From NCBI RefSeq assembly GCF_000150275.1, contig NW_002060947.1, positions 3,712,980 to 3,776,979 on the forward strand: 64,000 nucleotides of DNA, in the 5' to 3' direction. Source of the DNA: Trichoplax adhaerens (taxonomy: Eukaryota > Placozoa > Uniplacotomia > Trichoplacea > Trichoplacidae). Positions 38,768 to 54,023 of the stretch are shown piece by piece. The translations under genes and the position numbers were made by a program. Position 1 is the stretch's first letter; each line of letters opens with the position of its first letter. The notes under the pieces were generated by a model. The model ran no database searches. It was not told the origin of the DNA and saw only the letters and a list, made by a program, of their open reading frames with translations.

Positions 38768-40346
38768 AGCTCTTATGATGATCGATAGAAAAATCTTCCG
38801 TCTTGCGAGTAGAGTTCACCAATTTTCCAATTTTTTTCCTGATTTATAGGCAGCGAGGGATTAACTTCCTCTTCTCACGGTACGGAATAGCATCCAAAGT
38901 GAAAAATACAAAAAGTGATCAGGACGTACAGTACTCAAAGCAGCCTCTTCTTAATAGAGGATGATATCACTAATTATTGCCAAAGTGCGTCTAATATGGA
39001 GTAGACTGCAGCCTTGGTACGCTGGATCGCGTGCTACCATAGACTCCTAGGTGGGCACTGTCGACAGGCAGTATCGTTGTTATGGAAATGAGCGAGTCGT
39101 CAGTCTAAAAAAAAGGAGAGATCGCTGAATAACAGTATTGAGTACGGAACTGAATCAGAGTGAGTACTGTACTCTGTAAAGGAGATCGCTAGGTTGCTGA
39201 AAAGCGAAATGCCATTGCAAATAGTTTAGTATTCTTACTATACTTGTACTCAATCGGTCAAAGTATTATCCTATCGGTTATACTCTGCTGCAATATTGTA
39301 GTTTCTTCGGTGTTTTTTGTAATTAATTGAACTTAAAAACCTCATAACATCACCCGAAGTTGACCAGAAAATTGTAACCGTAGGAATAGAGTTTGTTACA
39401 GCTATACTGTACGCAAAATTTATAAACTACGTTAAGTTGTGCAGATAATTAAAGATGAAAGATATCAATATTTTAAAATGCAGTACAGTAATATCTCTTA
39501 TAACTTTATAACTTACCAACTACGGTAATTCTAAAAATTACTAAACTTACACTACAGCATCAGTTACTAAATACGCGTAGTGCAACTTCAGTAGATATGT
39601 GATTCACAACGCATAAAGAGATCACCAACGATTCAAGCTCCATCAAGAAACTAAAGGATAGCACAGGCAAACGCATCTAGAAGCGACAATGCGCGACTAA
39701 TTCGATGGCAGTGAACAATCATCATCAATTTTCAAACAGCAATAACACTCAAATCAAACAAGAATATCTACCTTTTAATAATAATTGTAAAAAATTGCTC
39801 AATTATAAATACCACATACGTAGATATTACACGTATTTGTTATTAAAAAATATCGAAATAGAGATTAATGTAACCATGGTAGACAATATTATGACCCTTC
39901 TAACGCTACAATCTGGCATGTGTCTCTTTATCGATTCAGTCTCAAACTATAAGACAATTACGAAACCTAGGATGAAGTACTTATACAAATACTTTTTACC
40001 CGATAGTCAAATATACGTATAATAATATTCATTAACTGTACATTCGAGTCTTACATAAATCTATCGTTAATGGAGATTTCAGATGTATAAATATTTATAT
40101 ATTATTACAGTATAATACAAGCTACTGCGGTTGGTTATAGCCTGACGTAGTTGATAAACTGTGCCAAGTTAGCATAATATGTGATAAGATATCCATAAAT
40201 CAGAAACCGATCTTGATATCTGCAGGATTCCCGGCAGCACTATTCCTTCACATACATTAATTAACTTTAGTATAAAATTAGTTATCCCGTAAGAATTTTC
40301 ATGACTTATGTATATATATATATATGCATATACGATAATTCGTGCT
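38768..40346. promoter_or_regulatory. Spacer between listerin 3' end and AspRS start
   Basis: Holds the AspRS promoter side and the listerin 3' UTR. Isolated GTACAGTACT and AGTACTGTACT units occur near 38925 and 39163, close to the AspRS start, but no long array. A 105-codon plus frame at 39705-40022 looks like chance. A (TA)n run lies just past the listerin stop at about 40311-40326. Confidence 0.5.
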
Positions 40347-43300
40347 TTAGAAGAGGCTACGGCATAAGGGACATGTTGATTGATTGCTGGTATTGAACCA
40401 TTTATACTATCAAAATATTGAAAAGCAAATGTCAGAACTGAAATTGATAATACTAACAGTTTAATGTTACCATATAGCCAAATTACTTCATTAATTAAAT
40501 AAAGCAACATAACTGTCAAGTAAACTGCAAAAGTTATTTTTACATCCATGTAAAAATAGCAACTTACCAAACATGTTGAATGAAATTTTTTCTTACAAGT
40601 TTTGCAAGTAAGTTTGGGTAATGCCAAGTTTGAACTGTGTATTACAGAGAAGCAAATCATGCATTCTTCAAGACCTTCAAATTTCTTGTCAATATTACGT
40701 TTCCATAAAGCCAAGCTATCAATTATAGTTCCATTCTGTAAGATCGTTTAACAAGACATTACGATAAAAATATAACGTGAATTACATTAGTAACATAAGT
40801 GGTTGATTTTTAATCGTGTAGAATCTAGTCTTGATCATATTATTACATATCCTTTTAATATAATAACGTATTTAATAATACTGCAATGGCTTCTAATGCT
40901 ACGATATCACCCTACTTGATTTGACAAAAAGGTGGTCATTTGCAATATCCAATTCCGCCATTGTCCAATAGGCACACCAATTCTCTGTCCAGTCTCAACA
41001 ATAACAGTACGGAGAGGATGATTTGCGGCAAGTCTAACTATTAGCTCCATCGATACTTCACCCATTGTATATGTAGCTATGACTTCATTTAGCGAAGTTC
41101 TTGTTCTTATCTATATTCATTAAACCAGCAGTTTCCGGACGTGAATATATAAATTTTCTACGATTAAATTTCATTGTCTAGTCAAGTATAACTAAATTAG
41201 TTCTAAATTACTATCCAGAACCTAAAATGTGTTTATCACTTCCAACAGCATCATAAGTCTTTGATAAACGTATACTCATTTTATAATACCTCCATGTTAT
41301 CAAGAACTAAGGATGAATTCTGCACGAATTCCATTTCTTTACGGACCAAAGAAGGACTAACATAGTTTATGGTATACCTAGAACAAATAATTTTGCATAG
41401 TACGTGTATTAAATGTCGATTAAACATATTCAAAATAAAAATATCCGACAGGCATCACCGATATTACACAACTAAGAATTCACTTAAACAATAAATTAAA
41501 AGCATTTCGTAGTGCAGATGGTGAAAGCAATAAATTTATCAAATGCTATATCCTAAAAATTAATGATACAGTATATGTATGATTATGTAAGCACCATTTC
41601 GACAATTGTTTGCATAACAATGCTGACAGTTTCTAAAAATATTCAACTGAATAATACCTTTCTGCATCGATTGCTCGCTTCTTCTCTAGACTATTCCACC
41701 ACTGGCGAACTACTACCGGCATGTATTGCATGATGTTATAGCAAACCATACACGATACCATTTGAATTAGTTCCCATAATGACTTACAATCTAAACGTAT
41801 AACATACAACACTTCAGTATCAGTAACAGCAAGTAATTATATACTGTACTGTATTCTATGACTACAAACCTGTAGCATCAACATGCAATGATTCATAGAA
41901 TAACTCTTGAACGGTATATTCAGAATTTCCAAGTTGGAGATAAATACACTTTTCCTTCGTACTCGCATGTGGTTTTATACTCCGTTTTGCTGACGGCATG
42001 ATGTAAAATAGAGTATCCAATAACATCGTCACGGAGGTACATTGTTTTAAGTAAGCGATATACAGTAAACGTAGCTATAAAAATCAAAGAAATTTACAAA
42101 CAATGTTTCAGTTGGAATAATAAAAGAAAATATGGTATAAAATATTTGATTAATTGCCAGCTGTGTTATACCTTAAGACTAGATTTGGAAATCATCTCGA
42201 TAATTAACCGCCATGAAAGGAGATAACTTAAAATCGATCTTTGATCGCTGTCACTGAATTCTTCTTCGTTTAATTCTCCCTTACCTACTGACTTCGTAGG
42301 TATACTTTGAATAACTTTTAATACAGAATTGATAATCTCAAGTAGAGCAGCTGGTAGAGACCTGAAAATCAAGGACAACGTAAGAGTTAAACTTCATTTG
42401 CTAAACTCTGAAATTTTAGACAGTACCTTGTCATATCATCAATGTCCTCAGATAAAGACTCTTCATCCATCGTAACTGTACGAGGTACTGTCCTAATAGC
42501 GTTATATCGTATAAATGAACGATATCAGTACGATTGTGCACAACAAATTTAAAACGAATTGCTTAGACACAATTAAATTTATGGCGATCCTGTAACCTCA
42601 TTAAGAGATGGAAGATAGTCACAGAAATTGAGACAGGGCGCGATTTCATTAATGGACATAAATAATCCCACAACGAATTAGAACTTGATTCACCAAATGA
42701 CAAAACTTCAGAGAGAATCAAGATAAAGTTATCAGAGTTCAAAAAGGTAACTGGCATTTTCAAAGCAACGGCTGATACATTCTTTAATAGATACGATAAT
42801 GGAATCATATTGCTGAAGCCTATTCCAGAGGAATCTAATGCAGCTTGAAAAAATATTTATTTATTAAAAAGTTGAATTAGCAATTAAAACTGGCAATAGA
42901 AGATAACGTACTAGCTAACTGCAGGAAGTAGCTCATCGTTACTGAAAATGCAGACTCCCTGTAAACATCTGACCACTCCATTTTCAAATTTGACGGTATA
43001 TAGGGTTGATTTCGTCGTCTTGCCGAAAGTGTCGACGTATGCATTAGGCAACCATCCATCAACAGAAGGAGCTTAAAAGCTTCATTAAAGAACTTCATCT
43101 TTATGATTGAGAAACTGGCGCCGCGATTATATTCATTTGCATTCTGACATGACTGAAATATTATGATAAGAATGCTTTTTCAATTGTTCATATATATGAG
43201 AATAAAAAAACTTAGTAATATTTTACATTACTTGGATTCTAAACGACATGCGTAAATCGTATTTTTTAGACTGCTAAATAACGGTAGTACAGTACCGCAG

Positions 43301-46300
43301 TGGTCACAATCAATTATACTTAAGATGTAAGGAAAAGAATACGAAATAAAAGTATTGTAGTGACTAATCATTATAAACATTATCCTAAATACTTAATAGA
43401 CTTACCTGAAGCCAACCCACAGTACAGCATAATGCAAAGTCCCACATTAAGTCGTCGAACAAAATTATTCCAGATGAAATTGCGTTATTTATAAAGCATA
43501 TCATTGCTTCATTTAAGGAGACTATTCCAGTGGAAAGCTCATCGATATTGCTAGATACAATAAATTGCAATAAATTTATCATATATGTATGTAGCCTCTT
43601 AAACGGTTATTTTATACTAAAATAAAGCATACCATTGAAATGCGAAGATGTCTAAATGATTATCTTTAAGAGCTCCCAGCATGCGTATTACATTTGCGAT
43701 ATAATCGACCATAGATGTTGGATTTTGATTTTGCTTTTGCATAGTTTTAAATACGCATGATATGACGTTTAAGTATGAGCCTATTTCTATATGTAATCAC
43801 ACAGAAGCGGCGATAGTAAAGATCATTTTAGAGCTACCGTTAAAACATAGATAAAACATACAGTGCATGCTAATAATAATTAATAGAACGAGTACTTACG
43901 TAGCAACCAGTCTACGGATACCTCCATTTCCATGTTTAACATAGCTTTAACTTGATTAAAGCACATTTCTAATATCTTTGAATTCTGTGCCAAATCTAAA
44001 TAAGATACAATAACTTGCAAAGTATGCATGTTACCCATGTTCATAAAGCCCCTGCACAAGCAAAAATACAAGTATCACACAGCAGAAAATCACGTACAGG
44101 ATTAGCAAATATTTTCTCAAAAATTTTCAGCTACTGATTTCGCACCTTGAAATATAATCAGAAGATACAATTTGATCGATATGAGTAACAGGTATCCCTT
44201 TACGGAGCGAACCGCACAAATCTACATATACAAAAGGCCATATTCCTCCATTATCCATTGATCTATTTGGTAGAGATTATAATTATTATGGCAAAACTTG
44301 AAGACGGTTACAATAATAAGGGGCAGCATTAAAATCATGATATTGCCTAAAATTACCTCTTGTAACATTCCGAAATGAGATAGTCAGTATCGATTTCAGA
44401 AATTTCTGCAGTTAATACACTAAGATTGCTTTTAATAAGCTCTAACACCTTTTTAAGAAATGTTTCAGTTGAGATAATGGGGCTTTTTCTCACCTAAAGA
44501 GAAAATCATACCACATTAATAATCCTTTAAAATGACGTATGTTGTTCATGTATTTTCGTAAAGTATACCAAAAATGTTTTACATTTACGTCTACATAGAA
44601 GCATCATTAAATGTATTACCATATACGAATGTTCTGACTCCATTGATGTTATCGTAAGTTTGCATAATTCCTGACAGTAGATAATATCTAGCAGGCAATC
44701 ATTGCGCGATAAATAGTTATCATATATTGAAGTTAAAACTTTAGTGCTAGTTTCCATGGATTCAATAAAACTGCAATGTGCCAGAGAATGGTTTTCGGGC
44801 GTAGCCTGTTCGTCTAGTAACTCATAATCTTCGTCTGACGAATCTGTAATGTCTTCGATATATTCTGTCATGTCACTCTCTGAATCAGACAAGTTTGATT
44901 CATTATGGCATTTAACAACTCTCATACCGAGAGAAGAAACAAACAGCATCTCCTTAATGTAGGATGGAAAAGCCTTTTGAGGCTCATCAGCGAATATATA
45001 ATAATCCTGTAACCACGATTCATCGAAGGAAATAATACCTTCGAAGTATGGGTAAATCAACCACTAAAACAATGGATGAATACAATTTATGATTTCAAAA
45101 TATTAAATTTGATATGGAGCAGAAAAGACATTTTTATTTGATATATAAAAATTCGTAACATTGCGGTATAGATATAGGGAATATCTCATTAATTCAAATT
45201 TTTTGTACCTCTTTGTATGACCATCTGCATGCCTTTTCTCTTAATTTATCAAATTCTTCACGATTTCCAAGCAGAATCTTCATTATATTATCTTGCGGGT
45301 TTCTCAATACATTATCTGAGCCTGCATTAGTTTTTGTTTCAATTTCCAAGCACAATAACAGGATTGAACTGTTTACTAAATTCTGAATCCTAATTAAGAA
45401 AACACCATAATACAAATTCTATAACTCAAATAGTGATTAAACGGTCAAACAATCGAATAATTCAGTAATTACCTGACAAATTGTTGACATCCTTCGCTGT
45501 GAAGGCATTCCTTTAACCACATAGCGGCTTTTTCGATGAAAGATAGGTTAAAGCGCGTACTATATTGAAGTATTTCTTGTATCTCTATTTGCACTTCAGC
45601 TAAAGGTTATGAAATGGAATTTAATCTGATTATTATATGTCCGTATCATTAAAATTTTATAGATTGAACTACATAAATTTTGTTATACTTTCTAAGATAA
45701 TCTAAACCCAATTTATCTACATACAGCAAGCTACGTGTTTAGTATACTATACATAACTTAGACAAGAATAAGTTAGAAAGGATTTACCGTCTCAATGATT
45801 CGATACCTTCAAATTTTATATCAATTGTTTACGTACTTGCAATTGGTTCCGTACAGCAGGTCAGTTTGAAGCATTCATATAGTAAATCCTCCACAATCGC
45901 TGATAAAATTTTTCTATCCTAAATACATACACATGTAATAATCACTTCATATTCTCCATGTGGTTAAGCTAACACATACATGTATTCCGCAAAACTTCAA
46001 ACTACAAATAAATGTCTTGCAACATTAACGAGCTGTCACACGGTTGAGATACTATTTTTAGCTGATGATGAACACAAACAGACCAAGTAATAAGTACTTT
46101 AACAGATGAAACAATACCTCAATTAATTTCAAATAATGTCTCAGTGTGCAAATCGTTGCAGCGATTTCTTTTGAACGACCATAATTGGTGGTATCTCTTA
46201 TAAAGTCGTGAAATTGTGAAAGAACGATTTCGATCGTATTTGATTGCAATATAAAATCTGAAATAAAAGAAGTAATTATCTCAACATAACTTGAAGAATT

Positions 46301-49300
46301 ATTAAAATACACAAAATAGGCATCACAGAAACAATGCGACATTTTGAATAATTTACAAACCTTGATCTAACTTGTTGAAACATTTTGTTAAGATTTTCCA
46401 CTCATCACTACTGTCGTGATTTGGCCCATTAGAATTTGCACTACCGTACAAATTATCCACTAGACGCAATATAGACTTATTGAAAATGGTACTTTTCAGC
46501 CATACTCTGTTGTTATTCTGAAGCACCTACAATAAAATTTGTCATAAGCAAGCAACAGGTCAAGCAAAAATATCATATTAAACATTGAAGAGATAAATAA
46601 ACGTCTTTTACCTTACTAAGATACAGCTGTATCATGGAGACATTGTCCATATCCTATTGATACATAAAACCAATAAATTATACATGCCGTAATTCTATAT
46701 TAGAAGCAGTTTCTTCTTTTCGATGAATTGTATTTACACTACCTTCCATAAATCTTCCAGCACTTCTAGTTGTAAATCTTGAGGCAGAAGGTTTAAGAGT
46801 GAATCTGCTAACTGTGAAGCTGAACTTATAGCAATTTTAGCCTTATTCCTATCAATTGAAATGATGTCATGAGCCCAAGGTATAATATTTCCACGCATAA
46901 ATGACGAAACATTCTGTGCCAATGTCTTCGTATCTTTTTCAATAGGATCGACATCGATTAATTTTTTGAGTATTTCGGTAGAAGCAAACTTATACGTTAA
47001 TTTAGATAGAAATACCAAATGAGGGCACTTTCTGTTCGAAATAGTTTGACTGGTAATTTTGTGACATAGGGAAGAGGTTAATTTATAACATTCTTGGCTC
47101 AGTAATTGTTGATATTTTGAAGATACTTGATTAGCTGATGGCTTATTATTCATTTCCCGATCGGAATAGTTGCGACTGCCATCAGTAAATGAAACTGTTT
47201 TTCTTAACATTTTAGTCGCTGAACCACCTTGTAGTCCACAAGTTAAAATCAGGTCTGCCAACCGTTGTAATGAGTGAAGATAGTCCTATTCAACGGATAT
47301 TTACATAGTTAATAAATTATCTACCGATTATTTTCTATCGGTAAATATTACTTTTTAAGTAATATTTACATCGATTACAACTAATACCTCATTAATGCCT
47401 TGAAAAGATTCGTCGATTATGTCTCCACATATACACTCAAATTTATTCCAAAATTTAAACCACAAGGAGTTTTCCTTATCACAAACAGCAGTTTCATCTT
47501 CTCTCTGATCAGAATGTATTTTTGCTAGTTTAAGAAGGAATTTATTCGTATTTGTGTACAAGCACGAATTAGCCAATAGTGGAGAATGAGCAATCAAAGA
47601 GACCTTCAGTAGTGGTAACATCTATGTGAATGATATAACCTCAGTTATTAACTAATCATGAATTGTATTAAAACATTTTAACCATTAGAAATATCGATCA
47701 TTTACCTGGTCAGTTAAAACGTATGATGCAACATCATCGAAAGTGCCTGTTGATGAATGCGAGGCTATAGTGTGGTAAATACACTCAACAAAAGCCGACA
47801 CAATTGCTGAACACTCCGCTATACCTTGGCTAATGTGTAAATTATTCAACCTAATATCATTGAGTAATAAATCATCAGTCACTTAATCTTAAAACAATTT
47901 AAAAGTTGAAACTTATGTCCCTGGTGATAATAATACTTTTATAAAAGGGAAGATTAGGTATGTCAATCGTTATGCACGTTCTATAATAAATGCTAACCCT
48001 TCCCGAATATTAGAAAAAAATAAGCGATAAAATTCAGTGCCACCACCAGTGACCTAAAAAGATAATTTGAAAGTAAATTTGATTTTTTACTAGCAATTAA
48101 AAAATAAAAAAGGCATATTTTTTAGAAATAGCATCATGCATTTAAGGACAGAAGTACATTGCAGTAGTTCACTTAAAGAGTAGGTTACGTGAATTTATCT
48201 TGCAGAAGTACTCAAGTATAGACTCTTCAATCAGTGCAAATTTCGCTAGGCCAATGAATTAACGATATAGCATTGAGTTTGTAATAAGCGGAAAAATCTG
48301 TCTGATACCTCAATAGGAATTTTACTTAGGAATGGCAGCAATGCTGGAAATATCACAGAAGCTGAACCATTTCCATTCGAACGCAACAACTGCCATAATT
48401 TCGGCAAGACACTTTTCCTAGCACTCACATGATCCCAGCAGTCCTTAGTATTTAGGCATACGATTAATATTTACAATTGAAGGCTTTATTAACTTTTTAA
48501 GATTGCAACACATAACTGCTATATATTACCTGTACTTGAGTGACAACAAGTAAGATTGCATCCCATAAGGACCGGCAAACTAATGGTTCTGTATCGTCAA
48601 TAGAACCAAGTATTAGAGGACATGCTTTCGAGTTGCTGTTGCTTGAAGTAGATGGTAAATGCTGATAATAAATTGCCATCAATGTGAAAAATGCTGATCG
48701 AATCTGGAAATAGAAAAATAATTAATTTTGAAAACCTGCTTGATCAAGATGAAAAATAGAAACTAATAAAAACTATCATAGCATAAGAATTATTTCAAAA
48801 TAAATAATAAATTTGCTGTACCATAGGTGAATCACTTTTTCCGAGTTTCCAAAATTTTGCTGTATCTAAAATTTCCGAAAAAGGGGCTGTATCGAAATCT
48901 TCGATATCATTAGGAGCCAAAGTATTAATTACTTGTCCTAATGCTAGTAACGATGATGCAACTACCCGTTGATACTTCGATTCCATATCATCCGTAGAAA
49001 TATTGCTAAATATATGTATAAAATAAACGGCGGAAATATTTATTCTGTCAATAATATCAGGGATATTGGTCAAAAACGCCAACTGTACCACTCGTGTAAA
49101 TAACACATTTAAATCATAGAAACTCACCCTGTATTGCTTAATGTCGCAGGAGTATGGACAAAGAGATTCTCCTTGATGTGCTACAAAGGTGAATCAAATA
49201 AAGCGAAAGAACAAACATAAGTTAAATAGCATTAAAGCCGTTACAGCAGTTACATTACTAATCAATAAGTACGTCTTTTACTATATAATACTTTAATACA

Positions 49301-52300
49301 TTCATCAAATAGTATCATAATTAAATCTAAGTACGAAAAACTATAGATTGTTACCGTGATGGTCTCCTCTAAACAAAATTTCATAACTTCAGCTCTCTTT
49401 AATGGAGGAAAAGCAGTATCAAAAGCAACTTTTGCAGCTGTTGCAGCAGGAGCATAGCTATCATGATGACTACATAACCAACAACCAATGATTGACTTAA
49501 GATGCGGAGCAAGTCGACGGCGCACACACTTAACAATACTTAGTAAGGCCTGCTGTGTTGCTTCTCGTACCTTTCTATCAACATCCTATATTATTATTTG
49601 AGATAACATAAATCACATTATAAATTAAAGAAACATATTATGATCGTTATAAGTTTATTATAAAATGCAACAAGCCTATGACCGAGATTTGTAATGCTTT
49701 TCATAAGACTTTACAGAAAACAATAAAGATTTCAAGATATTCACTGCTTATATATACAGTAATATACGATGTGTACAGTACAGCTTCTTGGATATACAGT
49801 ACATTATCCTGCATTTTATCAGGGGAGATTACAATTACAAATATATCTTACGTAAGCTAAACGGTTGTAACTTCTTGTCCAAGAATGCAGCAATCCGATG
49901 ATTTCCTCAATCGGTTTATCCAAGCATAGCTCCGCTAATTCTTGTAATGCCTGAAATACAGCGAGTGACATATAGATATCAGTAATTTCTATTATCATGA
50001 TGATAAATCAAATGTAGCCAACTACCAAAATCGATGCTACGAATAAAGACTATATCGAAAAAAATCATTTCAGCGCGCAGTAACCGTACAGTTAGAACCG
50101 CTAGGTGAATTTAGCAATTCATTATCCTCAATCAGATAATTGATGTCATACAGTAAGATTTTCAAAGTTTATGTATTGAAATAAAATTAATTACTAAGTA
50201 TCGTAGCTTGTGTAGGTTTTATGGATTTGCAAAGCAGATATCACCAATTGTAAACTGGCTATATCATCTACCACGGCTAATTTGCAATAATTACTATTCT
50301 AAATAAACGACTACCAAGTCAGAAATTGTTAGCACAAAATGGCTAATTTGTAATTAATGTAGACTAATAATAATTCCAGTATTTTTAATTAAATTCCATA
50401 ACAAAGGTTAAGTTTTTCATCCATAGGTCTCTGGAACTACGTACGTAATCTTTCTAATAATAAATCTAGCGAGTCTGCTTTGGATGTTAGTATTAGTGAA
50501 GAATGTCTTCGCAATACTATTTAATAAACTGTCTAACTATAATCAAAATTAAGTTATACCTTCAGTCTCGTCAGAGAATCCTTCTTAGATAATTTCTTGA
50601 TTATAATACGGAAATCGGGACTAATATTACTATCATCTTCATTAGGAGGCCCAGAGCCAGATACAGTTGCAAAGCCAATAAAACCAGTCGTATCGGCTCC
50701 TTTTCTAGCCAAATGATCCGCCGCTCTACCACTGTTGGAAGCCTACAACATTTAAATTGCAAAAATATTTTTCGATTACGCACTACGTCTATAATAAAAT
50801 GGTAATTATGATATTTGCCATATACGTAAGTATATCATGTATAGTAGTTCTACAGTATCATTTACGTGTATAACTAACTGTCTATCTAAACGTCTACTGT
50901 ATAAGAAAAGTAGCATAAATGATCACAGCAACTTATTATCATAATTTTCATTACACAGAACAGTATAATATCATGTACAGTAGTTGTACAGTATCATTTA
51001 TGTGCGTAGCTGACTATCTATCTCAACGTCTGCTATGTACGAAAAGTAGGTGTAATAAATGCGTCTCACCATAACTATCCTAGTCAGATGGTATTTTCTA
51101 AAAGACTTTTATTACAAGGTTTTAGGAATAGTAGAGCAATAATTAATTACTACAAGAATCTAGTCTAAAATCTAAAGTATTACGAGCTCAAAGCGAAGTG
51201 AAGTCTCTTCTTCCCTGTGAGCTCATCTCTGCAGTTCTTATAAACATTTCCTTAAATCCATTTATGACAACTTGATTAATCTACAATCAGATATGAGTCA
51301 TCAAATAAAATAGTTTTCTCTAACAGTACATCATTATTTTCTACAATCTGAATCATTCTACTTAAGATGGCACTATTCTTCTATTAACATCTAGGCCCTT
51401 TCTTCGAAGGGCATCTTAACTACAGCGTTTCTAGCTACATCAATCTTGTACCATAATTAGTCAACTGGCTACTATTAGTCATCAATGATTTCTAATATAA
51501 TAGTTAGCAATCATCTAATAATAGCTTCACGGTAATATCTATTCAAAGCAACCTAACTATATCAAATATAGCTATCCGTATAATCAAATATGGGTGCATC
51601 ACTACAGTAGGATAAATGATCACAGCAACTTATTATCATAATTTTCATTCTACTGTACAGTATAATAAAGTGATAATTACGATATTTGCTGTAATATGTA
51701 GTTCTATAATAAGGGATTATCCATCTAAATGCCTGTTCTATCGCATATCAGAAAAATAATAACTGTAGTTATAGTCTGTAACAACTGTGTCACTTCGAGT
51801 ATTGTTACCCATGAACGAAAATTGTAGTACCAATATTTTTATGTGATTATTTTGAATCAAGCAAATTCACTTGTCATGCTATTTATAATAACAATAGTGT
51901 ATGAACTACTAGCAATGTATGATATAAAGCATTCATTGCAGGACGTTATCATGTAAAAGCCGCTATCACGAATGGGAAGCATGGTGATCACGCTATAAAA
52001 TACAACATAATAATCAATTTACTTGGGGGGAACGAAAAATTTAGATCGCTTGTGATCTGTGCTGTGAGCGAGTCATGACGATCACTCCATTTACAATAGT
52101 AAATACTGTAAGGACTCAGCAATTCAATACTTATTATTAGCATTGATTTGACGATCTAGTAACATAGATGGCTTAACCCGTAGGAATAATAATATTAGTG
52201 ATGCTATATGTGCTTCATTACTAGCATTAGGGATTGTACAGTACTACAGTAAGAGGATAACTTGTTGTGCTCGAGATCTCCAGTATGACACACAATTTGT

Positions 52301-52384
52301 ACGATTGTGACCAAATTCTTCTTCAGTACGCTTGGTGCTTACCCGTAAATTTCCTTTCACTCTTTGCTTGTTTTTATTGCCCAT
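40347..52384 (-). CDS. LTN1: E3 ubiquitin-protein ligase listerin
   Basis: Ribosome-quality-control ligase that ubiquitinates nascent chains stalled on 60S subunits. The span includes introns. Exon 1 (52384-52343) encodes [14 protein letters not shown]; exon 2 (about 50741-50560) has [25 protein letters not shown] and [18 protein letters not shown], the signature listerin N-terminus. Exon 3 (about 49952-49862) gives [10 protein letters not shown]. The next exon has [15 protein letters not shown] and [18 protein letters not shown]. Many HEAT-like helical exons follow between 49200 and 41800, including an acidic patch ([20 protein letters not shown] near 44880-44820). An RWD-like segment near 41090-40925 ([34 protein letters not shown] analogue) leads to the C-terminal [23 protein letters not shown] (to about 40570), then last exon 40406-40347 [19 protein letters not shown]. 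All eight zinc ligands (C4HC3) are present. I did not fix every internal splice site. Confidence 0.95.
50795..51740. repeat. Dispersed repeat family in listerin intron 1
   Basis: A unit at about 50795-50957 (TAATTATGATATTTGCC ... AAATGATCACAGCAACTTAT) is partly repeated at about 50961-51048 and again at 51611-51740, where the two halves occur in swapped order. All lie inside the 1.6-kb first intron. No terminal inverted repeats or coding potential are seen. Confidence 0.75.
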
Positions 52385-52682
52385 AATTCTACCAATTTAT
52401 TCGTTGCTATAACAGCTTTAGATTACAGCCACAATAACAGCATAAATATAATGTCCTCAATAATATATAATGATGATAATAAGGAAACTATATGATAGCA
52501 GTTGGATCTTAAATGGTCTTCTGCTGCACGGTTGCATGGACGACTAGAAATTTTCATGCGCAGTGATGCCACTAGTGACGTCAGCGGTTGGGTGGATTAG
52601 GCCATCGAGGTGAGCCTCCACTGGTGTGTATCAAAGTACGGTCAGTGTAGAAACGACACGTGCGCTCGTCCGGTCGTGTTGC

Positions 52683-52757
52683 TATACTGTACTATACTGT
52701 ACTGTATACTGACCTTAGTGTCATTGCAAATTTTTTTTTTCAGTATACAGTACAGTA
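52683..52757. repeat. (ACTGT)n/(ACAGT)n patch near listerin start
   Basis: ACTGTACTATACTGTACTGT-type units, a poly-T run, then ACAGTACAGT on the other side. It is about 300 bases upstream of the listerin ATG. Confidence 0.75.
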
Positions 52758-53120
52758 GTCTCGCTAAAGTTGAAGAATTTGATAGAACTTCGTTGTTTCT
52801 GACTCTAAAAGTAACAATCATGGATTGACAAATAATTCATTAACGATACTTATGTACGTGCAAATATCCCTGAAATTGTGTCACGTAGAGAATGACTTTG
52901 TACATTTACAATAAAATCTATCTACAGGTGTAAGCACAGTATGGTCTGTTGTCTGCTTACCTATGACCTGATTGGGGGTTGGCTCAGTTGACCCAATACC
53001 TGGCAATGAGTACAACTAGCAAAAGTCATGTCATTACCACATGCTAATACGCATATGAAATATTGTCTACAGGGTGACATTTGGGGGGGGAGAGCGTTGC
53101 GACTAACCGTGTGCTGGTGC

Positions 53121-53193
53121 TGTACTGTACAGTACATTTACAGGACAGGTTGAGTCCGAGAAATACAGTACAGTACTGTACTGTACACTGTAC
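53121..53193. repeat. (ACAGT)n/(ACTGT)n patch between listerin and TIMM13
   Basis: Two short clusters of alternating ACTGT and ACAGT units around 53121-53137 and 53164-53193, about 0.8-0.9 kb before the TIMM13 ATG. Confidence 0.8.
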
Positions 53194-54023
53194 AATAATA
53201 CTTAAGCATAAGCGCAGCTCCACCGCCTTCTTCCTCGTCTAGGTGAAATAGAAGCCTTCAAAATTGGTAATCCGATCAATTTTTTGGTTATGTTGCAATT
53301 TTATGAACAGCAAATAATAACATTCAAGACTACAACAATATTTAAGTTTCATATTGAAATCTTGCAGTAATATACTGTACAGTAAACACAATCTGTAGTC
53401 AGAGTAGAGCACTTTTATTGCATGATGAAATTGGATATTGCAGAAGTAATAACCATAGATAGCACTATTATTGAAATTCTTAATTTCGCTTTTGCAGTAA
53501 ATAGAGCTGAGGTATAGGCTATCAACTGTACAACGTATACTGCATAATATAGTTTATAAGTATCAAGCCTCATGTTAGAACTAATTTTACGTGCGATAGT
53601 AGCAAACGTGTGCTACAGACCAAGCACTGGAATACCGTCTTGAGATACATACTATATCTCCAATACTGCATGCTTCCAACAACTAATTCATCTCGCAAAC
53701 GTTTTACTCATATGCTGAAAATTTCATTTTATTATTTCTGTAAAATTGTAACTTACAACACTTCTAATTGCACATCTTGACCTCAGACTATAGCTGTTTA
53801 TTAATTGAATGAAAAATTAATGGTACGATTAGTGCTAGGATTAGTAATTTTCGTCTTAACAGCATGAACGAGGTACAAAATTATGAACTAATTGATACAC
53901 GGCCTACTGCATATTCGAATAGTGCTTAGTAATCCATAGCTAAACTAACTACAGAGTTGATATCAGTAACTATACATACATTGTAGTGATTACTTAAGGA
54001 CTTCAATTGATTACAGCTGCAGA

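Larger units (their letters stand above)
52385..54023. promoter_or_regulatory. Head-to-head spacer between listerin and TIMM13
   Basis: No supported gene. Contains two (ACAGT)n patches plus poly-T and poly-G runs (near 52731 and 53083). It must include both promoters; no core element can be assigned with confidence. Confidence 0.55.

Noticed and set aside
39705-40022. 105-codon plus-strand frame
   Set aside because: Asn/Ile/Lys/Tyr-rich chance frame in the listerin 3' flank; no motif and no splice context.
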